A DNA stretch of 64,000 nt, from positions 124,001 through 188,000 of the forward strand of contig CAKPIK010000001.1 of assembly GCA_934162365.1 (NCBI GenBank), given 5' to 3'. The notes below the pieces were generated by a model. It made no database searches and was not told where the DNA came from. It was given only the letters and a program-made list of their open reading frames with translations. This document shows, piece by piece, positions 18,097 through 27,376 of the stretch. The position numbers and the translations under genes are program-made. The DNA comes from an uncultured Clostridia bacterium. GTDB taxonomy: Bacteria > Bacillota > Clostridia > TANB77 > CAG-508. Position 1 is the first letter of the stretch. Every line of letters begins with the position of its first letter.

Positions 18097-19941
18097 ATGA
18101 ATTTAAAAAAAATAATATTTAAAGAAAATAAAAATAATGAATATTTTGAAGTTATAGAAGGAGCAATAAATAAAAAAGACGAATTATTATCAACATATAT
18201 TAATTTAAAAAACCCAAAATATTTGGAAATAGATAATAAATATTATTCTGGAATAATTATTTATAATTATAATAAAGAATATGAAGAAATAATTTTAAAA
18301 AATTTAATTAATTCAAATTTAAATATTAATATTTCTATTTTTTATGAAAAACAAAATAGTAATAAAATAATAAAAGAATTAACTTATTTAATAGGAAATA
18401 ATAATGTTGAATTATTAGAAAATAAAAATAATAGCTCACAAATTGATTTAGTAGCATTTTCAAACAGTGATGCGAAATATATAAGAAAACAAATTCAATT
18501 AGAAAATGAAGAATTATATTTTTTATATATTTATATTACGCTTTATGATTATAATTTAGAAAACTTAAAAAATAATTTAAATAAGCTAGAAAATATTTTA
18601 TTATCAAGTGGACTAAATTATAAAAAAGCATATTTTAGGCAAGAACAAAATTTTTTATCTTGTTTGCCTATTTTTGAAAATAATATTGATGTTAAAAGTG
18701 TTGCCAAAAGAAATGTTTTAACCTCTGGAATTATTTCAACATATCCATTTATTTCATCATCTATATTTGATGAAGAAGGAATATATATAGGAAATAATAT
18801 AGAAAATAATTCTTTAATATTTGTAGACAGATATAATAATGAAAAATATAAAAATGCTAATATTTGTGTTTTTGGGACAAGTGGAGCTGGAAAATCTTTT
18901 TTTACAAAAACATTAATATTAAGAAGCAGATTATTTGGAATTGAACAATATATAATAGATCCAGAAAGAGAATATATAAATATTTGTAAAAAATTAAATG
19001 GAACATTATTAAAGATTGGACCCACAGCAGATACATATATTAATGTTTTAGATATAAGAGAAGAAAGTATAGAAGAAGATAGTAAAGGTTATTTATCAAC
19101 AAAAATAAATAAATTAATTGGATTTTTTAATTTGATTTTTGGAAATTTAACAGAAGAAGAAAAATCAATTTTAGAAGAAAAAATAATTGAGTGTTATAAA
19201 TTAAAAAATATTACATTTGAAGATAAAAGTTTATTTAAAATAAAAAACAATAAAAAAATATTTAAACAATCAGTAGATATGCCAATATTAGAAGATTTAT
19301 ATAAATTATTTGAAAAAGATAATAGATGTCAAATATTTAAAATAAAATTAATGCCTTTTGTGAAAGGATCATTAAAATTTTTTAATCATATAACAAATGT
19401 TAATTTAAATAATAATTTAATTGTTGCAGACATTTATGAATTAGGTGAAGAAAATTTAAAATATGGATTATTTATTTTTACAGAATTGTTTTGGGATAAG
19501 ATAAAAAAAGATAGAAAAACAAAAAAAGCAATTTATTTAGATGAAATTTGGAGATTAATAGGAGTAACATCGAATAAGGAAGTTGCAAGTTTTATATATA
19601 AAATATTTAAAACAATTAGAAAATATGGTGGTAGTAGTGTTGCAATTACGCAAGATGTTTCAGATTTATTTAGTTTAGAAAATGGTACTTATGGAAAAAG
19701 TATAATAAATAATTCAGAAATTAAATTATTTTTTGCTTTGGAAGAGGAAAATATAAAAACTCTTTCTGAGCTTAGTAATTTAACAGAAAAAGAAAAAATA
19801 AAAATTAAATCATTAAAAAAAGGTGAATGTTTAATGTTTGTTGGAGAAAATCATATTTTAGCAAAAGTAGAAACTGATGACTTTGAAAAAGAAATTATAT
19901 TAGAGGAAAAAAATGATAAGTATAATTACAGCGATAAATGA
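18097..19941 (+). CDS. VirB4-family T4SS ATPase
   Basis: 614 residues. A divergent N-terminal half is followed by a P-loop ATPase: Walker A GTSGAGKSFFTK (about residues 266-277), then EQYIIDPEREY, Walker B AIYLDEIWRLIG and the VAITQDVSDLF motif, all in the order seen in VirB4/TraC/ConE proteins that energise type IV secretion. Its 3' end overlaps the next gene by 29 bp. No transposon or relaxase gene is nearby. It most likely works with the PrgI/TrbL/pilin/VirD4 genes at 29435-32690. The function (DNA or protein export) cannot be read from sequence. Confidence 0.85.
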   Translation: MNLKKIIFKENKNNEYFEVIEGAINKKDELLSTYINLKNPKYLEIDNKYYSGIIIYNYNKEYEEIILKNLINSNLNINISIFYEKQNSNKIIKELTYLIGNNNVELLENKNNSSQIDLVAFSNSDAKYIRKQIQLENEELYFLYIYITLYDYNLENLKNNLNKLENILLSSGLNYKKAYFRQEQNFLSCLPIFENNIDVKSVAKRNVLTSGIISTYPFISSSIFDEEGIYIGNNIENNSLIFVDRYNNEKYKNANICVFGTSGAGKSFFTKTLILRSRLFGIEQYIIDPEREYINICKKLNGTLLKIGPTADTYINVLDIREESIEEDSKGYLSTKINKLIGFFNLIFGNLTEEEKSILEEKIIECYKLKNITFEDKSLFKIKNNKKIFKQSVDMPILEDLYKLFEKDNRCQIFKIKLMPFVKGSLKFFNHITNVNLNNNLIVADIYELGEENLKYGLFIFTELFWDKIKKDRKTKKAIYLDEIWRLIGVTSNKEVASFIYKIFKTIRKYGGSSVAITQDVSDLFSLENGTYGKSIINNSEIKLFFALEEENIKTLSELSNLTEKEKIKIKSLKKGECLMFVGENHILAKVETDDFEKEIILEEKNDKYNYSDK

Positions 19942-20896
19942 TAAAAAAATATATAGCGAATTAGAAAATAATAAACATATAAAAATTATTTCAAAAGATA
20001 TTCAATACAAAGAAGGAATATTAGAAATGTTAGAAGAAAACAAAAATATTAATTTTATTATTTTAAAAGAAGATTTGCCAGGGCAAATAAAAAATATAGA
20101 ATTAATTAATAAAATAAAAAAAATAAATTCAAAAATAAAATTAATATTTATTTTAAATAAAAAAGAAGATATAAAAGAAAATTATTTTAAAAAAAATAAT
20201 ATAAATTATGTTTATTGTTCAGAAATAAATATTAAAAAAATATTAGAAATAATAAATATTGAAAACAAAATAATTTCAATATTAGGTAGTTGTGGAAGTG
20301 GAAAAACAATTAATTTATTATTAATGGCAGAATTATTATCTAAAAATAAAAGAATATTAATATTTGAAGAAAATAAATCAGTAATTAATTTATTAAAAAG
20401 TAGAAAAACAAATGAAGAAATAATAGAGATAAAAAACAATATATTTTTACTAAATATTAATTTATTAAAAAAAGAAAAAGTTTTGACCAATAAAATAGAT
20501 TATAAATTAATTATTGATAAAATTAATTTAATAAAAAATAATTATGATTATATATTTATAGAGATTTCAAATTTATATAAATATAAATTATATGAAAAAA
20601 TAATTAATAAAAATATTTATATTTTAAATAGTAATTTAATGGAAATAAATAAAAATAAAAAAACAATTAATTATTTAATAAATAAAAATAATAAACTTAA
20701 TTTAATATTAAATAATTATAATTCAAATTCAATATGTGAAGAAATATTAAAAAATATTTTTAAAAACAAAATTAAAATATTGGAAAAGTTAAAATATAAT
20801 AAAAATTATAATTTAATAATAAATAATAAATTTAATATTAATTATTTGGATATTAGTACAAAAAATAAAATATTAAAAATAATAAATAATATTTAA
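19913..20896 (+). CDS. CpaE/TadZ-like protein: receiver-like domain plus MinD-type ATPase
   Basis: 327 residues. The N-terminal part (about 1-115) has an alternating strand-helix pattern like a response-regulator receiver. The C-terminal part begins KIISILGSCGSGKT (about 119-132), a MinD/ParA-like P-loop in which the usual KGG lysine is replaced (SCGSGKT). CpaE/TadZ proteins position secretion and pilus machines in the cell. The 29-bp overlap with the virB4-like gene points to translational coupling and a shared role. Extreme lysine/asparagine/isoleucine bias makes distant homology hard to judge. Confidence 0.6.
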   Translation: MISIITAINDKKIYSELENNKHIKIISKDIQYKEGILEMLEENKNINFIILKEDLPGQIKNIELINKIKKINSKIKLIFILNKKEDIKENYFKKNNINYVYCSEINIKKILEIINIENKIISILGSCGSGKTINLLLMAELLSKNKRILIFEENKSVINLLKSRKTNEEIIEIKNNIFLLNINLLKKEKVLTNKIDYKLIIDKINLIKNNYDYIFIEISNLYKYKLYEKIINKNIYILNSNLMEINKNKKTINYLINKNNKLNLILNNYNSNSICEEILKNIFKNKIKILEKLKYNKNYNLIINNKFNINYLDISTKNKILKIINNI

Positions 20897-20909
20897 TTTA
20901 AGGAGAAAA

Positions 20910-21665
20910 ATGGATATAGAATTAGAAGAAAAACAAGAAAAAAATAAAAATATTGAAAACACAGTAAAAGTAGAAAACTTAATTGAAAATGAAGTAACAG
21001 TAGAAAATCAAAATAAATTTTTACAAACAACTTTGGGTAAAACAATAAATACAGCAATAGATATTGGCTTAAGAGGAATAATGCCAAATGTAATAGAAGA
21101 TCAGGTAATAAATATAAAAAACATATTATTAAATTGCGGTCTGAAAGAAGGAATAAATAGTGCAATAAAATCAGCAATAGATTTAGGTAAAAGTGCACTT
21201 GGAATTGTAACAGGAAAATTTGAAAATTTATCACAAGTACATACAGCAGTAAAAAAAGGCGGAATAATAGATGAAATATCAAAAGTTTTAGATAATGTTG
21301 TGAATTCAGCATCAAAAAATAAATTAATAGGAAAAGGGACGGCTAGATTTATAAAAAAAGGCAAAAATGCAATTTTAGATACAGTATCTGCTAATATAGA
21401 AGAAAAGTTTTTAGAAGACGTAAATTCGTTAGAAAAAGTAAGCAAATATATATCAAATTGGAAGAAATGCTATACTATAAAAGATGTTGAAGGAATGCAG
21501 AGAGAATATAACAAATTAAAAAAACAATTAAATACAGTAATTGCACTTGAAGGTACAATTTCAGAAGCAAAAAAAATAGAAAATCTGCATAATTTAATAA
21601 AAAACAAAGGAATAAATTATGAATTGTCTGAAGAAGAAAAAAAGCTAATAGAAATATTAAAATAA
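20910..21665 (+). CDS. Conserved-looking protein of the T4SS operon, function unknown
   Basis: 251 residues with a good AAGGAG Shine-Dalgarno. There is no signal peptide. An acidic, probably disordered N-terminus (about 1-35) is followed by helices rich in G and A (TAIDIGLRGIMPNV, IDLGKSALGIVTGKFENL) and a charged C-terminal coiled-coil-like region. Its base composition is less extreme than that of the three genes before it. I do not recognise the family. As last gene of the operon it could be a cytoplasmic cofactor or a secreted substrate. Confidence 0.5.
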   Translation: MDIELEEKQEKNKNIENTVKVENLIENEVTVENQNKFLQTTLGKTINTAIDIGLRGIMPNVIEDQVINIKNILLNCGLKEGINSAIKSAIDLGKSALGIVTGKFENLSQVHTAVKKGGIIDEISKVLDNVVNSASKNKLIGKGTARFIKKGKNAILDTVSANIEEKFLEDVNSLEKVSKYISNWKKCYTIKDVEGMQREYNKLKKQLNTVIALEGTISEAKKIENLHNLIKNKGINYELSEEEKKLIEILK

Positions 21666-21666
21666 A

Positions 21667-21694
21667 AAAATATAATATAAAAATTATATTTTTT
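21667..21694 (+). terminator. Terminator of the T4SS-like operon
   Basis: AAAATATAAT (21667-21676) pairs with ATTATATTTT (21683-21692) and runs into T residues directly after the stop codon. Confidence 0.65.
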
Positions 21695-21866
21695 ACCAAC
21701 AGCATATAAATTATTTTAAATTGATTATATCAAAAAGTTGTTAAAAAACAAAAAACAAATATTATCATCAGATATTAAAAAGAATATATGTTTAAATAAT
21801 AAAAGAGTTCTAAAAATAAAAGTAATATTTATAAATAAAATCTTTTTAATTTTTTGGTATATTATA

Positions 21867-21895
21867 TTGCAAAAAATTATTAAAATAGATATAAT
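21867..21895 (+). promoter_or_regulatory. Promoter of the polysaccharide-regulator operon
   Basis: TTGCAA (21867-21872), a 17-bp spacer and TATAAT (21890-21895), 35 bp before the Wzz-like gene. Confidence 0.65.
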
Positions 21896-21930
21896 GAAAT
21901 AGAATTTTTAACAAACAAGGGGAAGAAAAA

Positions 21931-22647
21931 ATGGAAGAATTAGATTTAAAAGAAGTGCTTTTAATGCTTTGGAATAAGAAGTTAGAAATATTACTTATAA
22001 TATTAATATTTTTAGTTGTTGGGATTATTTATTCATATTTTTATATAACACCTCAATATAAAGCTTCTACAAACTTGGTTTTAGTTCAAAGTTCAGCTTC
22101 ATCTTCTAAGAATAGTGATAGTGCAATTACAACAACAGATATAACTATGAACTCAAAGCTTATTTCTACATATAGCGAACTTATAAAAAGAAATGTTGTT
22201 TTGGGACAAGTTTCAAGTAATTTAAATTTATCTGAAGAAGAAATAAATAAATTAAAAGATGAAATAACAGTAAAATCTGTACAAGATACAGAAATTATTG
22301 AAATAACAGTAAAGGATGTAGATCCTAATTTTGCAGCAAAAGTTGCAAATGAAATTGCTAAAGTTTTTAGTGAAAAAATAGTTGAAATATACAATATAAG
22401 TAACGTATATATATTAGATAAGGCAGAGCCAGAATCAGAACCTTGTAACATAAACCATATAAAAGATGTTTTTGTTTTTTTTGCTGTAGGATTAGTGGTT
22501 TCAGCAGGAGTTGTTTTATTAGCAAACATGTTGGACACAACAATAAAAAAAGAAGAAGATATAGAAAAAATATCAAAATTAATGATATTAAGCTCAATAC
22601 CAAATTATGAAAATGAAATGAAAATAAAAAAAGGAGCTAGAAGATAA
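21931..22647 (+). CDS. Wzz/CapA-type polysaccharide co-polymerase (BY-kinase activator)
   Basis: 238 residues. Transmembrane helices lie near both ends (about 18-40 and 178-198), with a Wzz-type extracytoplasmic domain between them. In Firmicutes such proteins (CapA, YveK, CpsC) activate the tyrosine kinase encoded next and set chain length of surface polysaccharide. The stop overlaps the kinase start by one base. A GGGG Shine-Dalgarno precedes the ATG. Confidence 0.88.
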   Translation: MEELDLKEVLLMLWNKKLEILLIILIFLVVGIIYSYFYITPQYKASTNLVLVQSSASSSKNSDSAITTTDITMNSKLISTYSELIKRNVVLGQVSSNLNLSEEEINKLKDEITVKSVQDTEIIEITVKDVDPNFAAKVANEIAKVFSEKIVEIYNISNVYILDKAEPESEPCNINHIKDVFVFFAVGLVVSAGVVLLANMLDTTIKKEEDIEKISKLMILSSIPNYENEMKIKKGARR

Positions 22648-23351
22648 TGAAAAAAGAATTATTAATTCAAAAAAATCCAAAATCTCCAATTGCAGAAACG
22701 TTTAGAACATTAAGAACAAATTTACAGTTTATGAATGCTAAAAATGGTTTGCAAACAATTTTAATAACTTCTACTGTCCCAGGAGAAGGAAAAACCTGGG
22801 TTTCATCAAATTTAGCAGTGACATTTGCTTTAACTGGAAAAAAAGTATTGTTAATAGATGCAGATATGAGAAAAGGAAGAATTGCCAAAGTATTTCAAGC
22901 AAGACCTACTCCTGGTTTATCTAATTTTTTATCAGGAATTAATGCAAATGATAATATTGAAACAAGAAGTGGTGTGTTAAATTTTGTTCAAACTACAGGA
23001 GTTGATAACTTATATGTTATGACATCAGGAAACATACCACCTAATCCAGCTGAATTATTAGAAACAGATGTTACAGTAAACATGATAGAAGAATTAAAAG
23101 AAAAGTTTGACATAGTAATATTTGACGGAACACCAAGTATGTTAGTAACAGATGCAACAATTTTATCTAGGTTAGTTGATACAACCGTTATTGTTTCTGC
23201 ATATAATCTTACCAAAAAAGAAGACTTAGTTAAGGTTAAAAGAAACATAGAAAATGTTGGAGGAAAAATTGCAGGAGTAGTGTTTAATAAAGTTCCAGGT
23301 AAATCAAAAGCATATAGATATGGTTACTATTATGGGCATCCAGAAAAGTAG
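22647..23351 (+). CDS. BY-type protein tyrosine kinase (CpsD/CapB-like)
   Basis: 234 residues. Walker A VPGEGKTW (about 46-53), Walker A' VLLIDADMRKG and Walker B DIVIFDGTPSM are the three BY-kinase motifs. The C-terminus carries the tyrosine cluster YRYGYYYGHPEK that is autophosphorylated in this family. It controls polysaccharide synthesis together with the upstream membrane activator and the downstream phosphatase. Confidence 0.93.
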   Translation: MKKELLIQKNPKSPIAETFRTLRTNLQFMNAKNGLQTILITSTVPGEGKTWVSSNLAVTFALTGKKVLLIDADMRKGRIAKVFQARPTPGLSNFLSGINANDNIETRSGVLNFVQTTGVDNLYVMTSGNIPPNPAELLETDVTVNMIEELKEKFDIVIFDGTPSMLVTDATILSRLVDTTVIVSAYNLTKKEDLVKVKRNIENVGGKIAGVVFNKVPGKSKAYRYGYYYGHPEK

Positions 23352-23363
23352 GAGAATAAGCAT

Positions 23364-24068
23364 ATGATAGATATACATTCACATATAATTCCAAATGTTG
23401 ATGATGGAGCTCGCTCTTTTGAAGAAAGTATTAGTATTTTAAATGAAGCAAAAGAGGCGGGGTTTTCTGATGTAATCTTAACATCTCATTTTATACTAGA
23501 TTATAACGAAACAAAAGCAGATGAATTAATTAAAAATAAGGAAACACTACAAGAGAAAAACAATGGTGTTAAATTACATTCTGGTATGGAAGTATATATA
23601 GACGAAAAAATAGAGGATTTATTTAAAAATAATAAATTACTAACGCTTGCTGAAAGTAGATATTTATTAATGGAATTACCATTGTCAAATTCAGTAAATT
23701 ATTTGGATTATATAATATATGTTTTGCAAAGTAATAATATAGTTCCCATAATTGCACATCCAGAAAGATATTTGGCTGTTCAAGAAGATTATAAAATAGT
23801 TGAAGAATATATTGAAAAGGGATGTTTAATTCAATCTAACTATGCAAGCATATTAGGATATTATGGAAAAGATGCCCAAAAGACAGTAAAAAAACTTTTA
23901 AAAAACAACCTAATAAATTTTCTTGGGAGTGATTGCCATAGAAAAAATAGCATATATAAAATTATACCAAAAGCAATTAAAAAAATAACTAAAATAATAG
24001 GAAAAGATGAGTTTTACAAAATTAGTACTTTAAATCCACAAAAGATTTTAAATAATGAAGAAATATAA
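23364..24068 (+). CDS. PHP-type protein tyrosine phosphatase (CpsB/CapC-like)
   Basis: 234 residues. The metal-binding PHP motif DIHSHIIPNVDDGAR at the N-terminus, IAHPERY in the middle and GSDCHRKNS near the C-terminus are the ligands of the manganese-dependent CpsB phosphatase that dephosphorylates the BY-kinase. The gene follows the kinase by 12 bp. Confidence 0.93.
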   Translation: MIDIHSHIIPNVDDGARSFEESISILNEAKEAGFSDVILTSHFILDYNETKADELIKNKETLQEKNNGVKLHSGMEVYIDEKIEDLFKNNKLLTLAESRYLLMELPLSNSVNYLDYIIYVLQSNNIVPIIAHPERYLAVQEDYKIVEEYIEKGCLIQSNYASILGYYGKDAQKTVKKLLKNNLINFLGSDCHRKNSIYKIIPKAIKKITKIIGKDEFYKISTLNPQKILNNEEI

Positions 24069-24085
24069 ATAAAAGGTGATTATAA

Positions 24086-24724
24086 ATGAAGGTAAAAAGG
24101 ATAATTTGTTTGTTAATTTTAATAATTGAAATTTTTACGGTTAATGTATATGCAACAAATATTTCTGCAATAGAAAAAAATATAAACCAAAATAACACAT
24201 CTCAAAATAAAACAACAAAAAATAATAATGTAAGCAAAGTTACCAAAAAATCTGACAATGCAGATTTAAAAACATTACAAATAAGCAATGGAAAATTATC
24301 ACCAAATTTTGATAAAAATATTACAGAGTATTATACCGATGTTGACTTGAGCGTTAATAAGATAACGACCAAAGTTACTCTTGAAGATAATAAAGCCACA
24401 GTTAAAGTTAAAGGAAATAAAGATTTAAAAGAAGGCGAGAACAAAATAGAGCTTACAGTAACGGCTGAAAGTGGAAAAAAGAAAACCTACTATATATATG
24501 TTAATAAAAAAAGCGAAGAAGAGAGTTCTATAAAATCAGAAAATATAACAGAAACAAAAAATGAAACTGCTAAAGATAACGATTTTAAACAAACAAACAA
24601 TATAATTTTAAAAAAAATAGAGGTAAAAAAAGAAGATAAAAAACCAGCAATTTTCTCTATTAGTGTACTTGTAATTTTTATACTAATATTGATTGTTTTA
24701 ATAATTAAAAAAAATAAAAAATAA
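24086..24724 (+). CDS. Secreted, membrane-anchored protein with cadherin-like beta-sandwich domain
   Basis: 212 residues: a signal peptide (about 1-23), an N/K/T-rich spacer, and one cadherin-like beta-sandwich domain (about 60-140, LKTLQISNGKLSPNF, then TEYYTDVDLSVNKI and a KKKTYYIYV end strand). A second low-complexity linker leads to a C-terminal transmembrane helix (about 190-207) with a lysine tail. It should face the cell surface. Its position after the kinase/phosphatase pair suggests a role in envelope assembly or sensing, which is inference. Confidence 0.7.
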   Translation: MKVKRIICLLILIIEIFTVNVYATNISAIEKNINQNNTSQNKTTKNNNVSKVTKKSDNADLKTLQISNGKLSPNFDKNITEYYTDVDLSVNKITTKVTLEDNKATVKVKGNKDLKEGENKIELTVTAESGKKKTYYIYVNKKSEEESSIKSENITETKNETAKDNDFKQTNNIILKKIEVKKEDKKPAIFSISVLVIFILILIVLIIKKNKK

Positions 24725-24742
24725 TACAAGAAAAATATAACT

Positions 24743-24780
24743 AAAAAAACCTTAACATATAGAAAAAATAAGGTTTTTTT
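24743..24780 (+). terminator. Terminator before gyrA
   Basis: AAAAAACCTTA pairs with TAAGGTTTTTTT across an A-rich loop; it ends the regulator operon. Confidence 0.7.
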
Positions 24781-24801
24781 AGTTTTTTTGTCTCTTTTTT
24801 C

Positions 24802-24830
24802 TTGCATATTTTAGCAAGGTTTAGTATAAT
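24802..24830 (+). promoter_or_regulatory. gyrA promoter
   Basis: TTGCAT (24802-24807), a 17-bp spacer and TATAAT (24825-24830), about 50 bp before the gyrA ATG. Confidence 0.7.
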
Positions 24831-24881
24831 AAATCCGTAAGATAATAGGCATTTTTAATGTCAAGGAAAAGAGGTTATTAG

Positions 24882-27317
24882 ATGGACAGAGAAGGAGAAA
24901 AAATTATCGAAAGAGACATCGAAAAAGAAATGAGAACAGCGTATATTGATTACGCAATGAGTGTTATTGTTTCTCGTGCACTACCAGATGTAAGAGATGG
25001 ATTAAAGCCTGTTCACAGAAGAATTTTATATGCTATGCATGAAGATGGAATTACTTCTGATAAGCCATATAGGAAATGTGCTAATACAGTTGGTTCCGTT
25101 CTTGGTAGATATCATCCACATGGTGATGCAGCTGTTTATGATGCAATGGTAAGAATGGCACAAGATTTCTCAATGAGATATATGTTAATTGATGGACATG
25201 GAAACTTTGGTTCAATAGATGGCGATGGAGCTGCTGCTATGAGGTATACAGAAGCAAGAATGGCTAAGATTTCAAATTACATGCTTGCTGATATTGAAAA
25301 AAATACAGTTGATTTTATGCCTAACTATGATGATAGATTACAAGAACCAACAGTTTTACCAGCTCAAATACCAGCATTATTAATAAATGGATCTTCAGGA
25401 ATCGCTGTTGGTATGGCTACAAATATTCCACCACATAATTTAACTGAAGTTATTGATGGAATAATAAAGATAATAGATGAAGATGAAGTTACAGACGAAG
25501 ATTTAATGCAAGTTGTTAAAGGACCAGATTTTCCAACAGGTGCTTTAATTTTAGGAAGAGAAGGAATTAAAGAAGCATATACAACAGGTAGAGGAAAAAT
25601 AACTTTAAGAGCTGAAACAGAAATTGAAGAAATGAGTGGAAACAGACAAAGGATAGTTGTTTCTTCATTACCATATCAAGTTAATAAAGCAAAATTAATT
25701 GCTAATATTTCAGATTTAGTAAAAGATAAAAAAATTGAGGGAATTTCTGATGTAAGAGATGAATCAGATAGAATAGATAGAGTTAGAGTAGTAATTGAAT
25801 TAAAAAGAGATGCAAATGCACAAGTTGTATTAAATCAATTATTTAAACATACTCAAATGCAAGACACATTTGGAATAATAATGCTTGCATTAGTGAATGG
25901 AGAACCAAAAGTATTAACACTTAGACAATGTATGGATTGTTATATCGACCATAGAAAAGAAGTTGTTTTAAGAAGAACAAAATTTGATTTAGATAAAGCA
26001 GAAGCAAGAGCTCATATTTTAGAAGGATTAAAAATTGCATTAGATAATATAGATGAAGTTATTGAAATAATAAGAAATTCATATGATGATGCTAAAGAAA
26101 GATTAATGGCAAGATTCGGTTTATCTGATATTCAAGCTCAATCAATTCTAGATATGAGATTAAAAACATTATCAGGATTGCAAAGAGAAAAAATAGATAA
26201 TGAATATGAAGAATTAATGAAATTAATTGCTTACTTAAAAGATGTTCTTGGAAGTGAAAAATTAGTTTTTGATATAATCAAAAAAGAATTAATAGAAGTT
26301 AAAGAAAAATTTGGAGATGCAAGAAAAACTAAAATAGTTGCAGCAGAAGGTGAATTTGAACTTGAAGACTTAATTAAGGAAGAGCAAACTGTTATAACAT
26401 TAACTCATTTTGGATACATAAAGAGAATGCCAATAGATACATATAAGAGCCAAAGAAGAGGTGGAAAAGGAATAACAGGAACAGCAACAAGAGAAGAAGA
26501 TTTTGTAAAACAAATATTTACAGCTTCAACTCATGATACATTATTATTCTTTACAAACAAAGGAAAAGTTTACAGATTAAAAGGTTATGAAATACCAGAG
26601 GCAGGTAGAACTGCTAAAGGAACAGCAATAGTTAACTTATTAAGCCTAGAAAGAGGAGAAAAAATTTCTGCAGTTATTACAATTTCAAATTTTGCAGAAG
26701 GAAAATACTTATTAATGGCAACAAAATCTGGTATGATTAAGAAAACAGCGTTATCTGAATATAATTCTGTTAGAAAATCTGGACTTCAAGCTATAACATT
26801 AAAAAATGAAGATGAATTAATTGATGTTAGAATGACTGATGGAGAAGATAATGTAGTATTAGTTACTAGAGAAGGTTTATGTATAACATTCGCTGAAAAG
26901 GATGTTAGACCAATAGGTAGAACTGGACAAGGCGTTATAGGAATGAAACTAAACGAAGGTGACGAAGTAATTGGAATGGAACCTATAATAGCTGGAAGTA
27001 AAGCAACACTTCTTGCAATAACAGAAAATGGATTTGGAAAAAGAACAGAACTTGATGAATATAGAGTTCAAACAAGAGGTGGAAAAGGAGTTATTACTTA
27101 TAAAATAACACCTAAAACAGGAAAACTTGTTGGAATAAGAATCGCAACAGATGATGAAGATGCAATGTTAATAACTAACAATGGTACAATAATTAGAATA
27201 AAAGTTAAAGATATAAGCATACTAGGAAGATCAACACAAGGAGTTACTTTAATGAGAACAAGTGAAGATTGTAAAGTTGTAAGTATTGAAACATTAATAC
27301 CTGAAAATGAAGAATAA
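24882..27317 (+). CDS. gyrA: DNA gyrase subunit A
   Basis: 811 residues. The breakage-reunion domain contains DYAMSVIVSRALPDVRDGLKPV near the N-terminus and the active-site region AAAMRYTEARM with the catalytic tyrosine. The quinolone-resistance-determining region reads HPHGDAAVYDAMVRM. The C-terminal beta-pinwheel carries the GyrA-box-like QRRGGKG (about residues 525-531), which marks it as GyrA rather than ParC. It has its own promoter and is separated from gyrB by about 8 kb. Confidence 0.97.
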   Translation: MDREGEKIIERDIEKEMRTAYIDYAMSVIVSRALPDVRDGLKPVHRRILYAMHEDGITSDKPYRKCANTVGSVLGRYHPHGDAAVYDAMVRMAQDFSMRYMLIDGHGNFGSIDGDGAAAMRYTEARMAKISNYMLADIEKNTVDFMPNYDDRLQEPTVLPAQIPALLINGSSGIAVGMATNIPPHNLTEVIDGIIKIIDEDEVTDEDLMQVVKGPDFPTGALILGREGIKEAYTTGRGKITLRAETEIEEMSGNRQRIVVSSLPYQVNKAKLIANISDLVKDKKIEGISDVRDESDRIDRVRVVIELKRDANAQVVLNQLFKHTQMQDTFGIIMLALVNGEPKVLTLRQCMDCYIDHRKEVVLRRTKFDLDKAEARAHILEGLKIALDNIDEVIEIIRNSYDDAKERLMARFGLSDIQAQSILDMRLKTLSGLQREKIDNEYEELMKLIAYLKDVLGSEKLVFDIIKKELIEVKEKFGDARKTKIVAAEGEFELEDLIKEEQTVITLTHFGYIKRMPIDTYKSQRRGGKGITGTATREEDFVKQIFTASTHDTLLFFTNKGKVYRLKGYEIPEAGRTAKGTAIVNLLSLERGEKISAVITISNFAEGKYLLMATKSGMIKKTALSEYNSVRKSGLQAITLKNEDELIDVRMTDGEDNVVLVTREGLCITFAEKDVRPIGRTGQGVIGMKLNEGDEVIGMEPIIAGSKATLLAITENGFGKRTELDEYRVQTRGGKGVITYKITPKTGKLVGIRIATDDEDAMLITNNGTIIRIKVKDISILGRSTQGVTLMRTSEDCKVVSIETLIPENEE

Positions 27318-27333
27318 CAATAACAATAAAAAT

Positions 27334-27369
27334 AAAAAACTCAGCATATAAATTATGCTGAGTTTTTTA
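27334..27369. terminator. Bidirectional terminator between gyrA and helicase-loader gene
   Basis: AAAAAACTCAGCATA pairs with TATGCTGAGTTTTTT; A and T tracts on both sides serve the two convergent transcripts. Confidence 0.85.
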
Positions 27370-27376
27370 TTTTAAA

